This document shows, in pieces, positions 45,982-56,605 of a DNA stretch of 64,000 nt. Below the pieces are notes generated by a model. It ran no database searches. It was not told the DNA's origin and saw only the letters and a program-made list of their open reading frames with translations. How positions within the stretch are numbered: the stretch's first letter is position 1; each line of letters begins with the position of its first letter. The stretch spans positions 3,100,001 to 3,164,000 of the forward strand of contig BSBN01001150.1 of NCBI GenBank assembly GCA_027924645.1, given 5' to 3'. The translations under genes were made by a program, and so were the position numbers. This DNA is from Cunninghamia lanceolata. Its lineage: Eukaryota; Streptophyta; Pinopsida; Cupressales; Cupressaceae.

Positions 45982-47046
45982 TGTTGAACACAATAGGGTG
46001 CTGAGAGGGGGGTGAATCAGCCCACTTGAAAACTTTAACCATCCATTTTCTGATAAAACTAAATAGCTTAGAAAACATGAAGAAAAACATGCAATCCAAA
46101 AATCAACACATAACACCAAAGTTTTATGTGGAAAACCCTAAATAGGGAAAAACCATGGTGACGATTAGCTCATAATATAATATGCTCACTGCAAAAGTAT
46201 TACAACATTATTTTAGGGCTTCAACCCAAGGAAGCTACTACTCCCTGATTCCTCATCTCACTGTTATTACAATAATAATGTAGATATAAGGACTGTTATG
46301 GATGACACATTTGTTGTATGATGGTGGTGTAGTCTACTATTCTTGATCAACACATATTTTCAAACTAATTTTGCTCATTTCATATCTTCCACTATTATTC
46401 TATATTCACATTCACCTTAATTCAATTTCAAATGAGTTATATCTTCTATATATATATCCTCCACAGCACCTTGAAACATTGATTAGGTCAGCATCAATAT
46501 TGAGTGTAACGTGTATCTTGTCACTGGTCGGCCTTAACACATGCAAAATGATGGAAAAACTTGTTGCGGACCTCAGGGCATTATGAAAAACATCAGGACA
46601 CATCATTCCATACCTTCCAGACTTGGAGAGACTAGTTAGGAGCCTTTGCATGCAATAGGTACTTAACTAGTCGGCTCATACTGCTTAACACTGTTGATTG
46701 TTCATCTTTCAACTATTGGGGAGAAGCCAAAAACTCAATGTGGACCAAGGATTCAATCATTGAAGAGCTCAATAACAATCATACACCTTACCAGAGAAGT
46801 ATCATACCAAACTATGCATCTGTAAGACAAGAAATGTATCAGTCTCTAGAGAACAAAGCCTTTCGAACCTTATGTAATGTTTCCCAACCCAAAATATGAT
46901 ATTGTGGTGAAGTATAGGTCCTGAAACCTTTTGGGGATGGGCAAAGACATCAATGTATGCAACTTATTAGATCAGCACACTTCCATCAAGTGCTTCTGGA
47001 GGAGTTCAATAATGGCTTAGGTGTCCAGAGCTCCGAAGGACAGTTA

Positions 47047-48132
47047 TGTTGGCAAGAGACACATTGTAGCTTCATGATTGTTGTCATTGATGGCAACAAA
47101 GTTCATCCCACACATCCGCAGGACATGGCATGCCTATACCGGAAGTCAGATTGAAGAATGTTATGGTCTGGTAAGCAAGAACAGAGCATGTGGCAAGGTC
47201 CGACAGTCAGTTCTGGATCTCTCAAAGGAAGTATCTTAGTAAAGTGCAGACTTGGGGAAGTCAAGAGGTGTACCTTAACTGATACATTCTAGAGATTGAG
47301 CCTCCAATGATGAAAGAGTGAAAAGATATGAGCACCTAAGTGTTGGGCTCCTGTTTGGCAGAGTTGACAGAGGAAGAACTGACCGGCAGAGCATCAGATC
47401 TTAATCCGGATGAGTTATTGTTTGTGATCAAGTTTCTTAAGGTATCATTCATGGTTGGCCGACATGATTGATGACTTCTGTAAACATCTCTTTGATACGC
47501 ATCACTTGATAAGCAAGGATTCAGCCGATAGACCAAGAGTTTGGGAAAATAGTAAGTATTCTGGATGCTGACTAGAAAGTGGATGAAATCCTTGGTGCGG
47601 ATATATATGCCAAATTGATCTCGGTATGAAGGTGTGTTGTGTGTTGTGTGTTGTGGTGAGCAAAGAAAAGCAAAAGAGCAGTAAGGCAGGTCCGGTATGT
47701 GACAGGACAGCAACACCAAAGAAGAGAAAGAATGAAGTGCAGCAGATCAATGTATTGAACCTAACCGAAACTGAACCTCAACATATGTGGATGCTTCTCA
47801 TCAGTTCAATTCTCTAGTTTCCTTGTATAAACTATTGTAGGCAGTGAGCCTCTTGTGAGCAGTGTGCTCGGGCAATGAGCCCTAATTGGAAAGTGCCATT
47901 TTGTACTATCTTATTCTTCTAATAGAGAATACAATCTTGGATTAATCACCCCGTGGTTTTTTCCCTTAATAGGGTTTTCCACGTCAAAATCATTGTGTCA
48001 TGTGTATTGATGTTATTTCCATTTCATGGTTATGTTTGCTTATATGATTTAATGCTGCATTAATTGTTAAGGAAGATCAGAAAGTAGAAGAAATTAAGAT
48101 ACTTGATTCACCCCCCCTCTCAGTTATCAACA
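47047..48132 (+). repeat. 5' LTR of C1
   Basis: 1,086 bp, TG...CA. Contains gttgtcattgatggcaac near its start, a near-palindrome also found in both solo LTRs, and a pair of tctgattcaccccccctctc-type terminal phrases shared by the family. A possible promoter region is tgtataaacta at about 47824. Confidence 0.93.
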
Positions 48133-48134
48133 AT

Positions 48135-48147
48135 TGGTATCAGAGCC
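48135..48147 (+). other. Primer-binding site of C1 (tRNA-iMet)
   Basis: TGGTATCAGAGCC begins two bases after the 5' LTR. This is the standard plant copia primer-binding site, complementary to the 3' end of initiator methionine tRNA. Confidence 0.95.
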
Positions 48148-48197
48148 AAGTTCCTCCAAACAGAGCCTAACAACTTGAGGAAGATCTAGGAATTCAA

Positions 48198-48757
48198 ATG
48201 GATGTGTATGGTATGAGGGAACAACTTCAGTCTGCCCTAGATGATCTTGAGCAATCCAACTCTGAAGTCAATGAACTGAAGGAAAGACTCAAACAGGCTG
48301 ATGATTTCAAAATGAACTAAAAGGGAAACTGAGTATCTCTATGAAAAAGAGAAAGGATCTACTTTAGCAATTGGCAAGTCAAGGTGAAGACAATAATACA
48401 AATGAAGATTTGAAGGAGAAAACCAAGTTATGTGAAAAGTTATCAAAAGAGGTCATTATGGTAAGACATGAAATGGAATCAGGAGTTATGAAATTTACCC
48501 AAGAAATTGAAGAGAAAAGAAAAACTAAAGATGATCTAAGACAATCTCTCAAAGAGAAATCAGAAGACTACCACAAAATGGATAGAATAATCAGGCATCT
48601 TGAATATGATCTTGAAGAAGCTAGGGATAATGAAGAACAACTTGAGAATCAGATTGTTACTCTTAAAAAGGATCTTCAAACAACAAATGAATACAAAGAG
48701 AAATTCAAGATAAGCTCTACCCAACTTGAAGTTCTTCTTCAAAGCCAAAGAGGGTAG
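48198..48757 (+). pseudogene. C1 gag N-terminal coiled-coil region
   Basis: From ATG 48198 (MDVYGMREQLQSALDDLEQS) the text is a heptad-like coiled coil, broken by stops and a frameshift near 48310-48370. It resumes at 48371 (MASQGEDNNTNEDLKEKTKL) and continues with EEARDNEEQLENQIVTLKKD to a TAG at 48755-48757. There is no recognisable copia capsid (UBN2-like) domain; the coiled coil takes its usual place before the zinc knuckles. The likely role is multimerisation of a gag-like protein. Confidence 0.65.
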
Positions 48758-48771
48758 ATGACAAGCAAGGC

Positions 48772-49318
48772 TTGGGGTATGAGAAAGGTGAAAGCTCCAG
48801 ATCTGGTCAGAAGAACTCCAGATCAGAAAATCCAAGAAACAGGCCTAGAAGACCTCCGGTAAGGCAACCCAATGCTCAAAGATATCCATGCTTCAATGGA
48901 TACTGCCACAACTGCAATAATTTTGGTCATAAAGCAAATCAGTGCAGAAGAAGAATGAACCAGACTAATTCATCCTTCTCTGGATAGTGTTTCAATTGCA
49001 AAAGGTATGGTCACAAATCTCATGAGTGTAGAAATATGCAAACAAATAATTCATTCAATAGAAGATGCTTTGCATGCAATAGAATGGGACATATGGCTAA
49101 TTAGTGTAGATCAAGAGGATATCAGTCAAATATTCAAAGAAATGTTGTCTTCTACAATTGCAATAGATCCGGTCATATTGCCAAATTCTATAGAAGTAAG
49201 AATCAGAACAATAAGGGTCCGGTACATCATAATCAAAACCAAGACAAAGGAAAAGGAAAAATGAATGCGGATGAAATTCAAAGGGAGATGAACAAGATTT
49301 GGGTAAAGAGGAGTACAT
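48772..49318 (+). pseudogene. C1 gag zinc-knuckle array (four CCHC units)
   Basis: One plus frame encodes four C-x2-C-x4-H-x4-C knuckles spaced 20-25 residues apart: CHNCNNFGHKANQC, CFNCKRYGHKSHEC, CFACNRMGHMAN-stop-C, and a decayed fourth, YNCNRSGHIAKFY, whose first and last Cys are Tyr. A stretch rich in Arg/Pro/Gln precedes them. Plant copia gag proteins normally have one or two knuckles, so four is unusual. Stops: TAG at 48985-48987 and TAG near 49102. They bind nucleic acid in functional gags. Confidence 0.8.
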
Positions 49319-50014
49319 AAAATGTTGAGGATGGATAAGCACCAGAATATGGTGCTAATATTCCTTCTGGAAACTAAATAGATGAGCTCTGGCTCAAGGG
49401 GAGTAACAAAAGAAAAACATTTTACCCCAGCCAGTCATTAGGTGCCCAAAATTGGCACATAAAAGGTTGCGGATTAAAGGATTCTCAGAGAAACATATAA
49501 AGAAGGTTTGGTAAAGATATGAAAGATCCACAAGAAGGTTTGAAGAGTCTAATCTTCCAAGATAGATCTGATTTTACAGTCATCCTGTAAGAAGCAAGTC
49601 TTTGCAGTTAGATCCGGTTTGATTCAAAATTGAGGAATCTTGATCTGTGGATAGATTAAATGATTGAGGAAAGAAAGATAGATTGTCTATAATCACCAAG
49701 TATAATTCGAAGCATATCTCAGTGATCCGAAAAAAGATCTTTCTCAGAACAAGGAGAATAAGGTAACCAGAATGACTTGAGTTGCACATTTATTGCAATG
49801 TGAAATTAGGGTTTGCTCAGTGATAAAAGGGTTCGTTTACTCTTCATTTGCACATTTGCATTAGTGAAATAGACAAGAAGAGCTCTGCAAACAAGCCTAT
49901 TTCATCTCTCTCAAGGATCATTCACAGAATTCAAATCAATTGGTGATCTCTTCAGCTCATTCTGTGAACCCTAAAAGGCGTAAGAGGTATTTTTCGTTCT
50001 TTCTCTCTTTAAAG
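49319..50014. other. C1 spacer where pol would be expected
   Basis: About 700 bp without any protease, integrase or RT motif on either strand. It contains gctctggctcaaggggagta at about 49386, a phrase reminiscent of the purine-rich sequence near the ends of plant copia elements, which may mark a deletion scar. An open frame from 49940 joins the large ORF, but the ATG at 50015 is the more likely start. Confidence 0.5.
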
Positions 50015-53000
50015 ATGACTACTCTGAATGTTGTGAAGATTTCTGATAGGCCGCGCCCTAAATTTAAGAAACATCCCTACAAATCTCTAGAAGCGGATCC
50101 TTTAGGTGCATTTTCCAGCATTCTACATGGGGTTTTGCATGTTGAAGACGTTAGGGCATACATTCATGTGAACATTGAAGAGTTTGGAGAATCCAAGTTG
50201 TCAGATATCTATCATAATCAGTTAATAGATGACTCTTTTGATCTCAAACCTCAGTATAAGGCTATCTGAGACAAACATTTTGCACAATGCATTCATTTCC
50301 CCTATTTTCTGGAAGATGAATGGGTCTGGTATATTTTGAACAGAATGCTTGACAACTTCATGTGGTTGAACAGGCCGTTTAAGATCACTAAGGATGCCAT
50401 TAGGGCAGTAACCAAATTACACTCAACTGGTGGGATGCCTACTCTCAAATCTGTCAAAAACCAAATTGTAAGTGAGGCTACCGGATTAAAATTTGATAAA
50501 AGAGCAATGACAATTGAGGATATCACAGATCCAGATATCAAGTTTGCATCAATGATAATTGGATATAAGATATATCACTCTAGCAGGGAGAATTCAGTAT
50601 CTAGAACTGCTGTATATATTGCTTATGAAATGTTGAGGAAGAATACAGACTATGATCTTTGTGAGCTCCTTCTGAACCAACTTTTGGAGAATCTGCAGAA
50701 GATAAAGAAGGATAAGAAGAATTCCTTCAAATACGGTGGTTTGATACTCTGCCTATTCTTTTACTACATGAATGAGCTACCTGGATCCAATGGATGGGTA
50801 TGGCAAAATAACAAACCGGTTGCAATTCAAATCAGAGATTACTTGCATGGGCTTGGTGATGCCAAGACACAAAACATGACACTATGGGGCTACTTCAAAA
50901 AATTCCAATGCATGATGCAAGCTAGAGAAAGAATCCCCCAATCTATAGTTGAGAAGTACAAAGATACAGTGTGCTTTATGGTAGAAACTGATCAGTGCCT
51001 AATGGAGGCTGTGGAGCCAAGAACAGTGTGGATCATGCCAATGGGGTATGAAGTGGATGAGAAAATTGTAGAGCTACATGTTCAGCACATGCTAAGTCAG
51101 CCCAAGGATCCCAAGGCAGAAAGGTTTGGAACCTTTGAAGAATTGAGTATAAAGATTCATGTGGAACTAAGACAACCGGAGATGAAGAGAAAAGTGAGAA
51201 AAGAAGTAGAGAATGTTTCCAAAAGGTATGGCATCTCAAAAGAGGCACTTGATGCACATAGAGAAAAGATGGAAAGGACAGAAAAAGAAAAGGAAGAGGC
51301 AGAAAAAGAAAGTGCTCTAGTAGAAGCCCCCTCCCGGACCAGATCCTCTAAGAGCTCTGCATCTGCCACTCCTAAGAGCTCAAAGGCATCAAAACCGGAA
51401 GCAAAATCATTCAGTAAAGGAGAGAAGAGAACTAAGACAAAGGCCACAAGATCTTATGCCAGTCAAAAGGATGATGAAGAGACTGAATCTAATGAAGAGG
51501 TCAAGAAAATGAAGAAGAAGAAGAAAACATCCCGTGAACCCTCTACCGGTCAAGACAAGGAAGAGAAGGCAGAGGAATTTGTTGAAAAGCCCACTCTTCA
51601 CATTAATGATATCATCAAATCAATTACTGTGGATGGGAACCTAAAACCAAAGATTGAGTTCTATGATGAGTACAATGAAGCTGACTAGAAGATCCTGTAA
51701 GAAGCTACAGTTAGGTATCTGAATATCTACAATAAGGCTTTTATTGAAATCATATATCTCATTCCCAAAAGCCTAGAGAAGGAATTAGAAATAAGGAAGA
51801 ATAATGCTAAGGAAAAGGATCTTGAGATCCAGGAATAGATAGCTATTCAGCTATATCCTTCAATCACTCCAAAGAAAATGAATATGATCTTCAAAGATTG
51901 CAAGGATGAGTTCCAGAGAAAAGCTAGAATGAATCAGCTTATGCTTGGAGAAACTGACAAAGTAGCAAAAGAGACAGAAGAGATCCTCCGGAATGCATAT
52001 AAAAGATTCAACATTCCCATTGTAGAGGACGTAAGTGATGAACCTTCTAATGTTGAAGGGCAAAGTGCATCAAAGAAAGATCCTACTGAAAAGACTGTAG
52101 AAGAAACAAAGGAGATAGGTGAGGAGAAGTCCAAGGACCACAATTCCTCTATTCTGGAAGGAGTCCAAGAAGAAGATAATATATCTCATCTAGATTCCCC
52201 AGCAGTCTCTGGATCTAAAGAAGAAGAAAGATTAAAAGAAAAAGAAGAAGAAGTGGAAGAAAGAGTAGAAGAGAAGGTCAATCAAGAAGCAGAGGAGAAA
52301 GAAAAAGAAGATGACAGTAGTAAGGCTGCAGAAGGAGAGAAAACTCCAACAGAGAAGGCCACAAATGATAGTAGTAAGGCTGCAAAAAGGGAGAAAATTC
52401 TATCTCCGGCAAGAGACACAGCAGAAGCAGTAAAAGATTTCTTAACCAAAGAAATAATGGAATTTGATGAATTGGAACTTCTTCAAGGACCGTTCAATTT
52501 TGACTCCCTCTCCCCAGTTCAAACCATGAAGCTAGCATCCTTTACTTCTGCAAAGGCAAAAGAAAAACTTTTGAAATCTCACATAGAAGATTGTGAGTTA
52601 ATTGAGATTGCATCCGGTGCATTAGATAAAATCATGCCATCCTTTCAAAAGGATTCTTCAACCTCCACATCCGGTAACTTAAAAACTCTTGTCAATTCAA
52701 TTAGCACACATTTTGATTCTTTGGAGAAGTCAACTGAAGAAAAGGTCTGGAAGGAGTTTTTGGGAAAAAGATTCTCCAAAGTGCAGGGTCTAATAAAAAA
52801 TGATAGGAGAGTTATGGATATTGGAATAAAGAGCTTAGAAAATGCTCTCAAAGATGGCAGAGATATCTATAAATTTTGTTTATCCTGGCCTAAAGTGACC
52901 AAGGATATTGAGAAGAAAGTAAAAGAGCAAGAGGACAAACTACTAAGTTTGTCTCAAAGTTTTGATCCTCTCTCCTCTTCCATAGTAAATCAAGAGTGTC

Positions 53001-53296
53001 AGACTACTGCAGTCACAAATGCAATAAAGAAACTTGAGAAGGAAAGGAAGAACATAATAAGCCGGATGGGTGAACTTAGAGGGATCATTATCCCTAAGTT
53101 AGAGGCTATGCATGAAGCTCTAACTGATGCTCAAACCACAGCCCAGACCAATGATCCGACAGATCTTAATAGGGCAGAAGCTTTTGCATTCTTGTTGAGT
53201 GGTCACATCTCAATTTTGGACAGGATGAAGAGGAGTTGGGCAACAGAAGTAGTACAGTTGAAAACCACTTTTGCAGATATAGTTAAGTATATGTAA
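50015..53296 (+). pseudogene. C1 giant accessory ORF (1,093 codons, four stops)
   Basis: From ATG 50015 (MTTLNVVKISDRPRPKFKKH) to TAA/TAG at 53296 a single frame is kept, interrupted only by TGA 50267-50269, TAG 51686-51688, TAA 51698-51700 and TAG 51836-51838. Residues ~1-380 are a helical, hydrophobic-rich region (FLEDEWVWYILNRMLDNFMW; SFKYGGLILCLFFYYMNELP). Residues ~380-560 are highly charged, with Ser/Lys/Glu repeats and KKMKKKKK, which looks nuclear-localising. Residues ~640-790 are Glu/Lys-rich coiled coil. The C-terminal ~300 residues are again helical (KDIEKKVKEQEDKLLSLSQS). No enzymatic motif, signal peptide or clear membrane anchor is visible. It occupies the position of pol or an env-like ORF. 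A distant relative may be the ORF at 2386-1. Function unknown. Confidence 0.75.
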
Positions 53297-53523
53297 GTAA
53301 AACATGTATATATGTTTTTGCGGCCAAGTATAGATTTGTTTTTGGGAAATTTTGGTGTGTGGACCCTACCCTTTGCCATTGATGTCAAAGGGGGAGTGAG
53401 GAACAGTGAAAAACATGGAATCCAGCTAAGGCAAAGCTCTGGTAAAGTGTACATTAGAACAGAGCAACAGCTAAGGGGGAGTGTAGTATGACAGTCATTT
53501 TTCACTAAGTGTCGCCATCAATG

Positions 53524-53537
53524 CCAAAGGGGGAGAT
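53524..53537 (+). other. Polypurine tract of C1
   Basis: ccaaagggggagat immediately before the 3' LTR. Similar atgtcaaagggggagtgagg occurs at 53381 and ctaagggggagtg at 53471, so purine-rich boxes are repeated upstream. This is typical of plant copia elements related to the SIRE group. Confidence 0.85.
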
Positions 53538-54613
53538 TGTTGGCAAGAGACACATTGTAGCTTCATGATTGTTGTCATTGATGGCAACAAAGTTCATCCC
53601 ACACATCCGCAGGACATGGCATGCCTATACCGGAAGTCAAATTGAAGAATGTTATGGTCCGGTAAGCAAGAATAGAGCATGTGGCAAGGTCTGACAGTTA
53701 GGTCCAGATCTCTCAGAGGAAGTATCTTAGTAAAGTGCGGACTTGGGGAAGTCAAGAGGTGTACCTTGACTGATACATTCCAAAGATTGAGCCTCCGGTG
53801 ATGAAAGAGTGAAAAGATATGAGCACCCAAGTGTTGGGCTCCTGTTTGGCAGATTTGACAGAGGAAGAACTGACCAACAGAGCATCAGATGTTAATCCGA
53901 ATGAGTTATTGTTTGTGATCAAGTTTCTTAAGGTATCATTCATGATTGGCCGACATGATTGATGACTTCTATAAACATCTCTTTGATACGCATCACTTGA
54001 TAAGCAAGGATTCAGCTGACAGACCAAGAGTTTGGGAAAATAGTAAGTATTCTGGATGCTGACTAGAAAGTGGATGAAATCCTTGGTGCGGATATATATG
54101 CCAGATTGATCTCGGTATGAAGGTGTGTTGTGTGTTGTGGTGTGTGAAGAAAAGCAAAAGAGCAGTAAGGCAGGTCTGGTATGTGACAGGACAGCAGCAC
54201 CAAAGAAGAGAAAGAATGAAGTGCAGCAGAGCACTGTATTGAACCTAACCGGAACTGAACCTCAGCATATGTGGATGCTTCTCATCAGTTCAAGTCTCTA
54301 GTTTCCTTATATAAACTATTGTAGGCAGTGAGCCTCTTGTGAGCAGTGTGCTCGGGCAGTGAGCCCTAATTGGCAAGTGCCATTTTGTACTATCTTATTC
54401 TTCTAACAGAGAATACAATCTTGGAGTAATTACCTCATGGTTTTTTCCCTTAACAGGGTTTTCCACGTCAAAATCATTGTCATGTGTATTGATGTTATTT
54501 CCATTTCATGGTTATGTTTGCTTATATGATTTAATGTTGCATTAATTGTTAAGGAAGATCAGAAAGTAGAAGAAATTAAGGTAACTGATTCACCCCCCTC
54601 TCAGTTATCAACA
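53538..54613 (+). repeat. 3' LTR of C1
   Basis: 1,076 bp, nearly identical to 47047-48132 apart from scattered substitutions and a ~10-bp deletion in a gtgttgtgtgttgtg run near 54125. Confidence 0.93.
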
Positions 54614-55367
54614 AGTTATTCTTAACCTTTATTCGCAGACAAGAATGCTTGATGTGGTACCAGAGAATGAAGAGTGTTTGCATGTGGATTATACCTGGTG
54701 TATTATGGACCATGTAGAACCTTTGCATAAGCTCTGAGGATAGGATTGTATATGTTTCATCTTCTGTAGGGCTTAACATGTGTATTCATGCTCCAAAATG
54801 CATTGTGATACCTTTGTCACTTGAGTAATGTCTTTGCGGACCACTAGAGCACTTGAAACTTTGTCATAGCATATAACATACCAACCTTAGTCACTCCTCG
54901 TAACCGTATGATGGTTGATGTACTATCCTTTGTAACGTTTCATGTTGAATTGAGGCTGAAATCTTGGATTTACTGTGTCAGTACATGCAAGAGGCTATCT
55001 TTAGAACCGCAAGGCAAATCTTTCTTTGCAGAGAAGTGTAGAACAACTCAAGTGGACTTTGCCTTAGAATGTGCACAGTGAATGCCTTAGACACTTTTCT
55101 GCTTTTACCCTTGCGTGCGGTACTCCCAACTGATGAGATATATATGTGTGTATGCAAGAACCGTGCAAGGATATGAGTATTTACCTCCACATCATTTTCA
55201 AGCCCAAAATTGATCCATACTTAGACTATTTTCTCTTTTCCCAAAGATTTTCCTTGACCATATTGACTCTTTCTTTGTACAAGTCTGTATATACAATTCC
55301 ATATGTTATGTTGACATCCATGTACACTATGTTGACATCAATAACAACACATATTGCCAATACATAT

Positions 55368-55630
55368 CATCAACAAGCAATTCAAAAATGGAGATTGGGC
55401 CCTATTGTATGACTCAAAATATCAGGATTGTAAAGGAAAATTGCACACTAGGTGGTTAGGACCCTATGAAATCAAGGAGACTTTCAACAATGGTGTCGTT
55501 CAGCTACTACCCATTGATGGGGACCAGTGAGTTCTTCTAGTAAATAGGCACAGATTGAAGTTGTATCACAAGCCAGCTTCCAAAGAAAATTCTCAACAGA
55601 AATACAATCTCAGATAGAACATTTCACCAT
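55368..55630 (+). pseudogene. G1 integrase C-terminal domain
   Basis: INKQFKNGDWALLYDSKYQD then CKGKLHTRWLGPYEIKETFN, NGVVQLLPIDGDQ, stop, VLLVNRHRLKLYHK. This is the C-terminal DNA-binding domain of plant Ty3 integrases (F-x-x-G-D-x-V-L...K-x-x-x-x-W-x-G-P-Y-x-V...G-x-x-x-L...N-G-x-R-L-K-x-Y). It continues the frame cut at 45981. A TGA near 55528 and a TAG at 55616 end it. Confidence 0.9.
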
Positions 55631-56600
55631 GGAGGACCTTTCTTCCATGGGGATTATGCCCTAAAAGAAGGTTGTAGCATGAATAAAATAGAAAGGTTGA
55701 AAACTAGCAATGGTGGCCTTTTCTGTCCAAAAAAATCAAGCAAAGTTGAAAACCAGAAATGGTGGCTTTGCCTAGAGGAAGGATTGAAAACTAGAAATGG
55801 CAGTCTTTCCTTTGAAATTCCCTTTTTCCAAAATAAAACTCCTTTTTGCAGTTTCTATAGGTTTTGTATTATGAAGTATCAAATAGCTCCAGATGGCTAT
55901 AGACATACCCAGATGGATACTAACGAAGATAGACACTACTATCGAAATATTGTTGGGCACCGAGTCATGTTGCATTGAAAAAATAAATTCAGTAAAAAGT
56001 TAAGTTGAAATTATTTCGAGGGGTAAGTACTTTACATGAGTATATTTCTTTCCTTAAAACTTGTATAATCGCTTTAATATGTATATATATACCACATGTC
56101 TCCCAAAAAACCTACATGAATTTCTTCTTTTTCCATGAACGCACCCATGCAGTTGCAAAAATTGTAGTCATTTGAAGGACGAACACGTGGCAGAAGAGGG
56201 TTTGCCCTAAGATCTTGTGTACTTTTCAATAAAGTATGAGTATCGGCTCATAATGAAACGACATTTTCAATAAATGCCATAAAAGTAAATGAGTGATTAA
56301 TTGAAGGGGTAATCATGATTACAAATTGTAATCATGAATGACAATCAATATTATGGGGGGTGGAGCGACGATTGCTTTCGTCAGCTCTGGATTTGAAAAG
56401 AGTTGTATTAAAGGTGGTGGCTAGGAATGACCACTTCACACGCTGCAAATCAGAGTTGTAGTTCCAAGGTACACGCCATCACTGTTGAAAAGATGGACAG
56501 GATGATTTCCAACCTGTCCACATTCCATGAGTTCATTTCATCAATTAACCATGATCAAAACAAAACAAATTCATTTCTCCCTCTACAGTCATAGACCTCT
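55631..56600. other. G1 spacer between pol and ORF3
   Basis: Non-coding in appearance. Three near-copies of ttgaaaac.agaaatggtggc occur at 55697, 55746 and 55786. Possible leader of a spliced or separately expressed ORF3, as in Athila elements. Confidence 0.5.
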
Positions 56601-56605
56601 GTTTC

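Larger units (their letters stand above)
47047..54613 (+). mobile_element. C1: non-autonomous copia-like LTR retrotransposon
   Basis: LTRs at 47047-48132 and 53538-54613 begin TGTTGGCAAGAGACAC and end AGTTATCAACA. A perfect 5-bp TSD agtta flanks the element (47042-47046 and 54614-54618). A primer-binding site for initiator tRNA-Met follows the 5' LTR and a purine tract precedes the 3' LTR. The interior has a coiled-coil/zinc-knuckle gag region and one very long accessory frame, but no protease, integrase, RT or RNase H. It must have been mobilised in trans. The LTRs differ by only a few percent by eye, so this is one of the youngest layers in the window. Confidence 0.92.
45982..55362 (-). mobile_element. 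Solo LTR of a copia-like family (TA...CA ends), split
   Basis: Removing C1 (47047-54613 plus one TSD copy), the remaining ~1,809 bp reads on the minus strand from TATTGGCAATATGTG to CTATTGTGTTCAACA. It is flanked by catat at 45977-45981 and 55363-55367. Deleting it joins the integrase frame of G1 exactly (LNNHI + INKQFKNGDW). The end region shares ctgagaggggggtgaatca and the wedge ggaaaacccta.....aaaccatgg with C1 and with the solo LTR at 61341, so these LTRs are relatives. No internal region is present, indicating LTR-LTR recombination. Confidence 0.82.

Noticed and set aside
47336..54234. Similar minus-strand frames near 47336-47750 and 53752-54234 as paralogous genes
   Set aside because: They are mirror positions in the two LTRs of C1, on the non-sense strand.
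55376..55380. Using agcaa as the right-hand flank of the solo LTR at 45982
   Set aside because: That boundary gives no TSD. Ending the element at 55362 gives a perfect catat duplication and restores the integrase reading frame.
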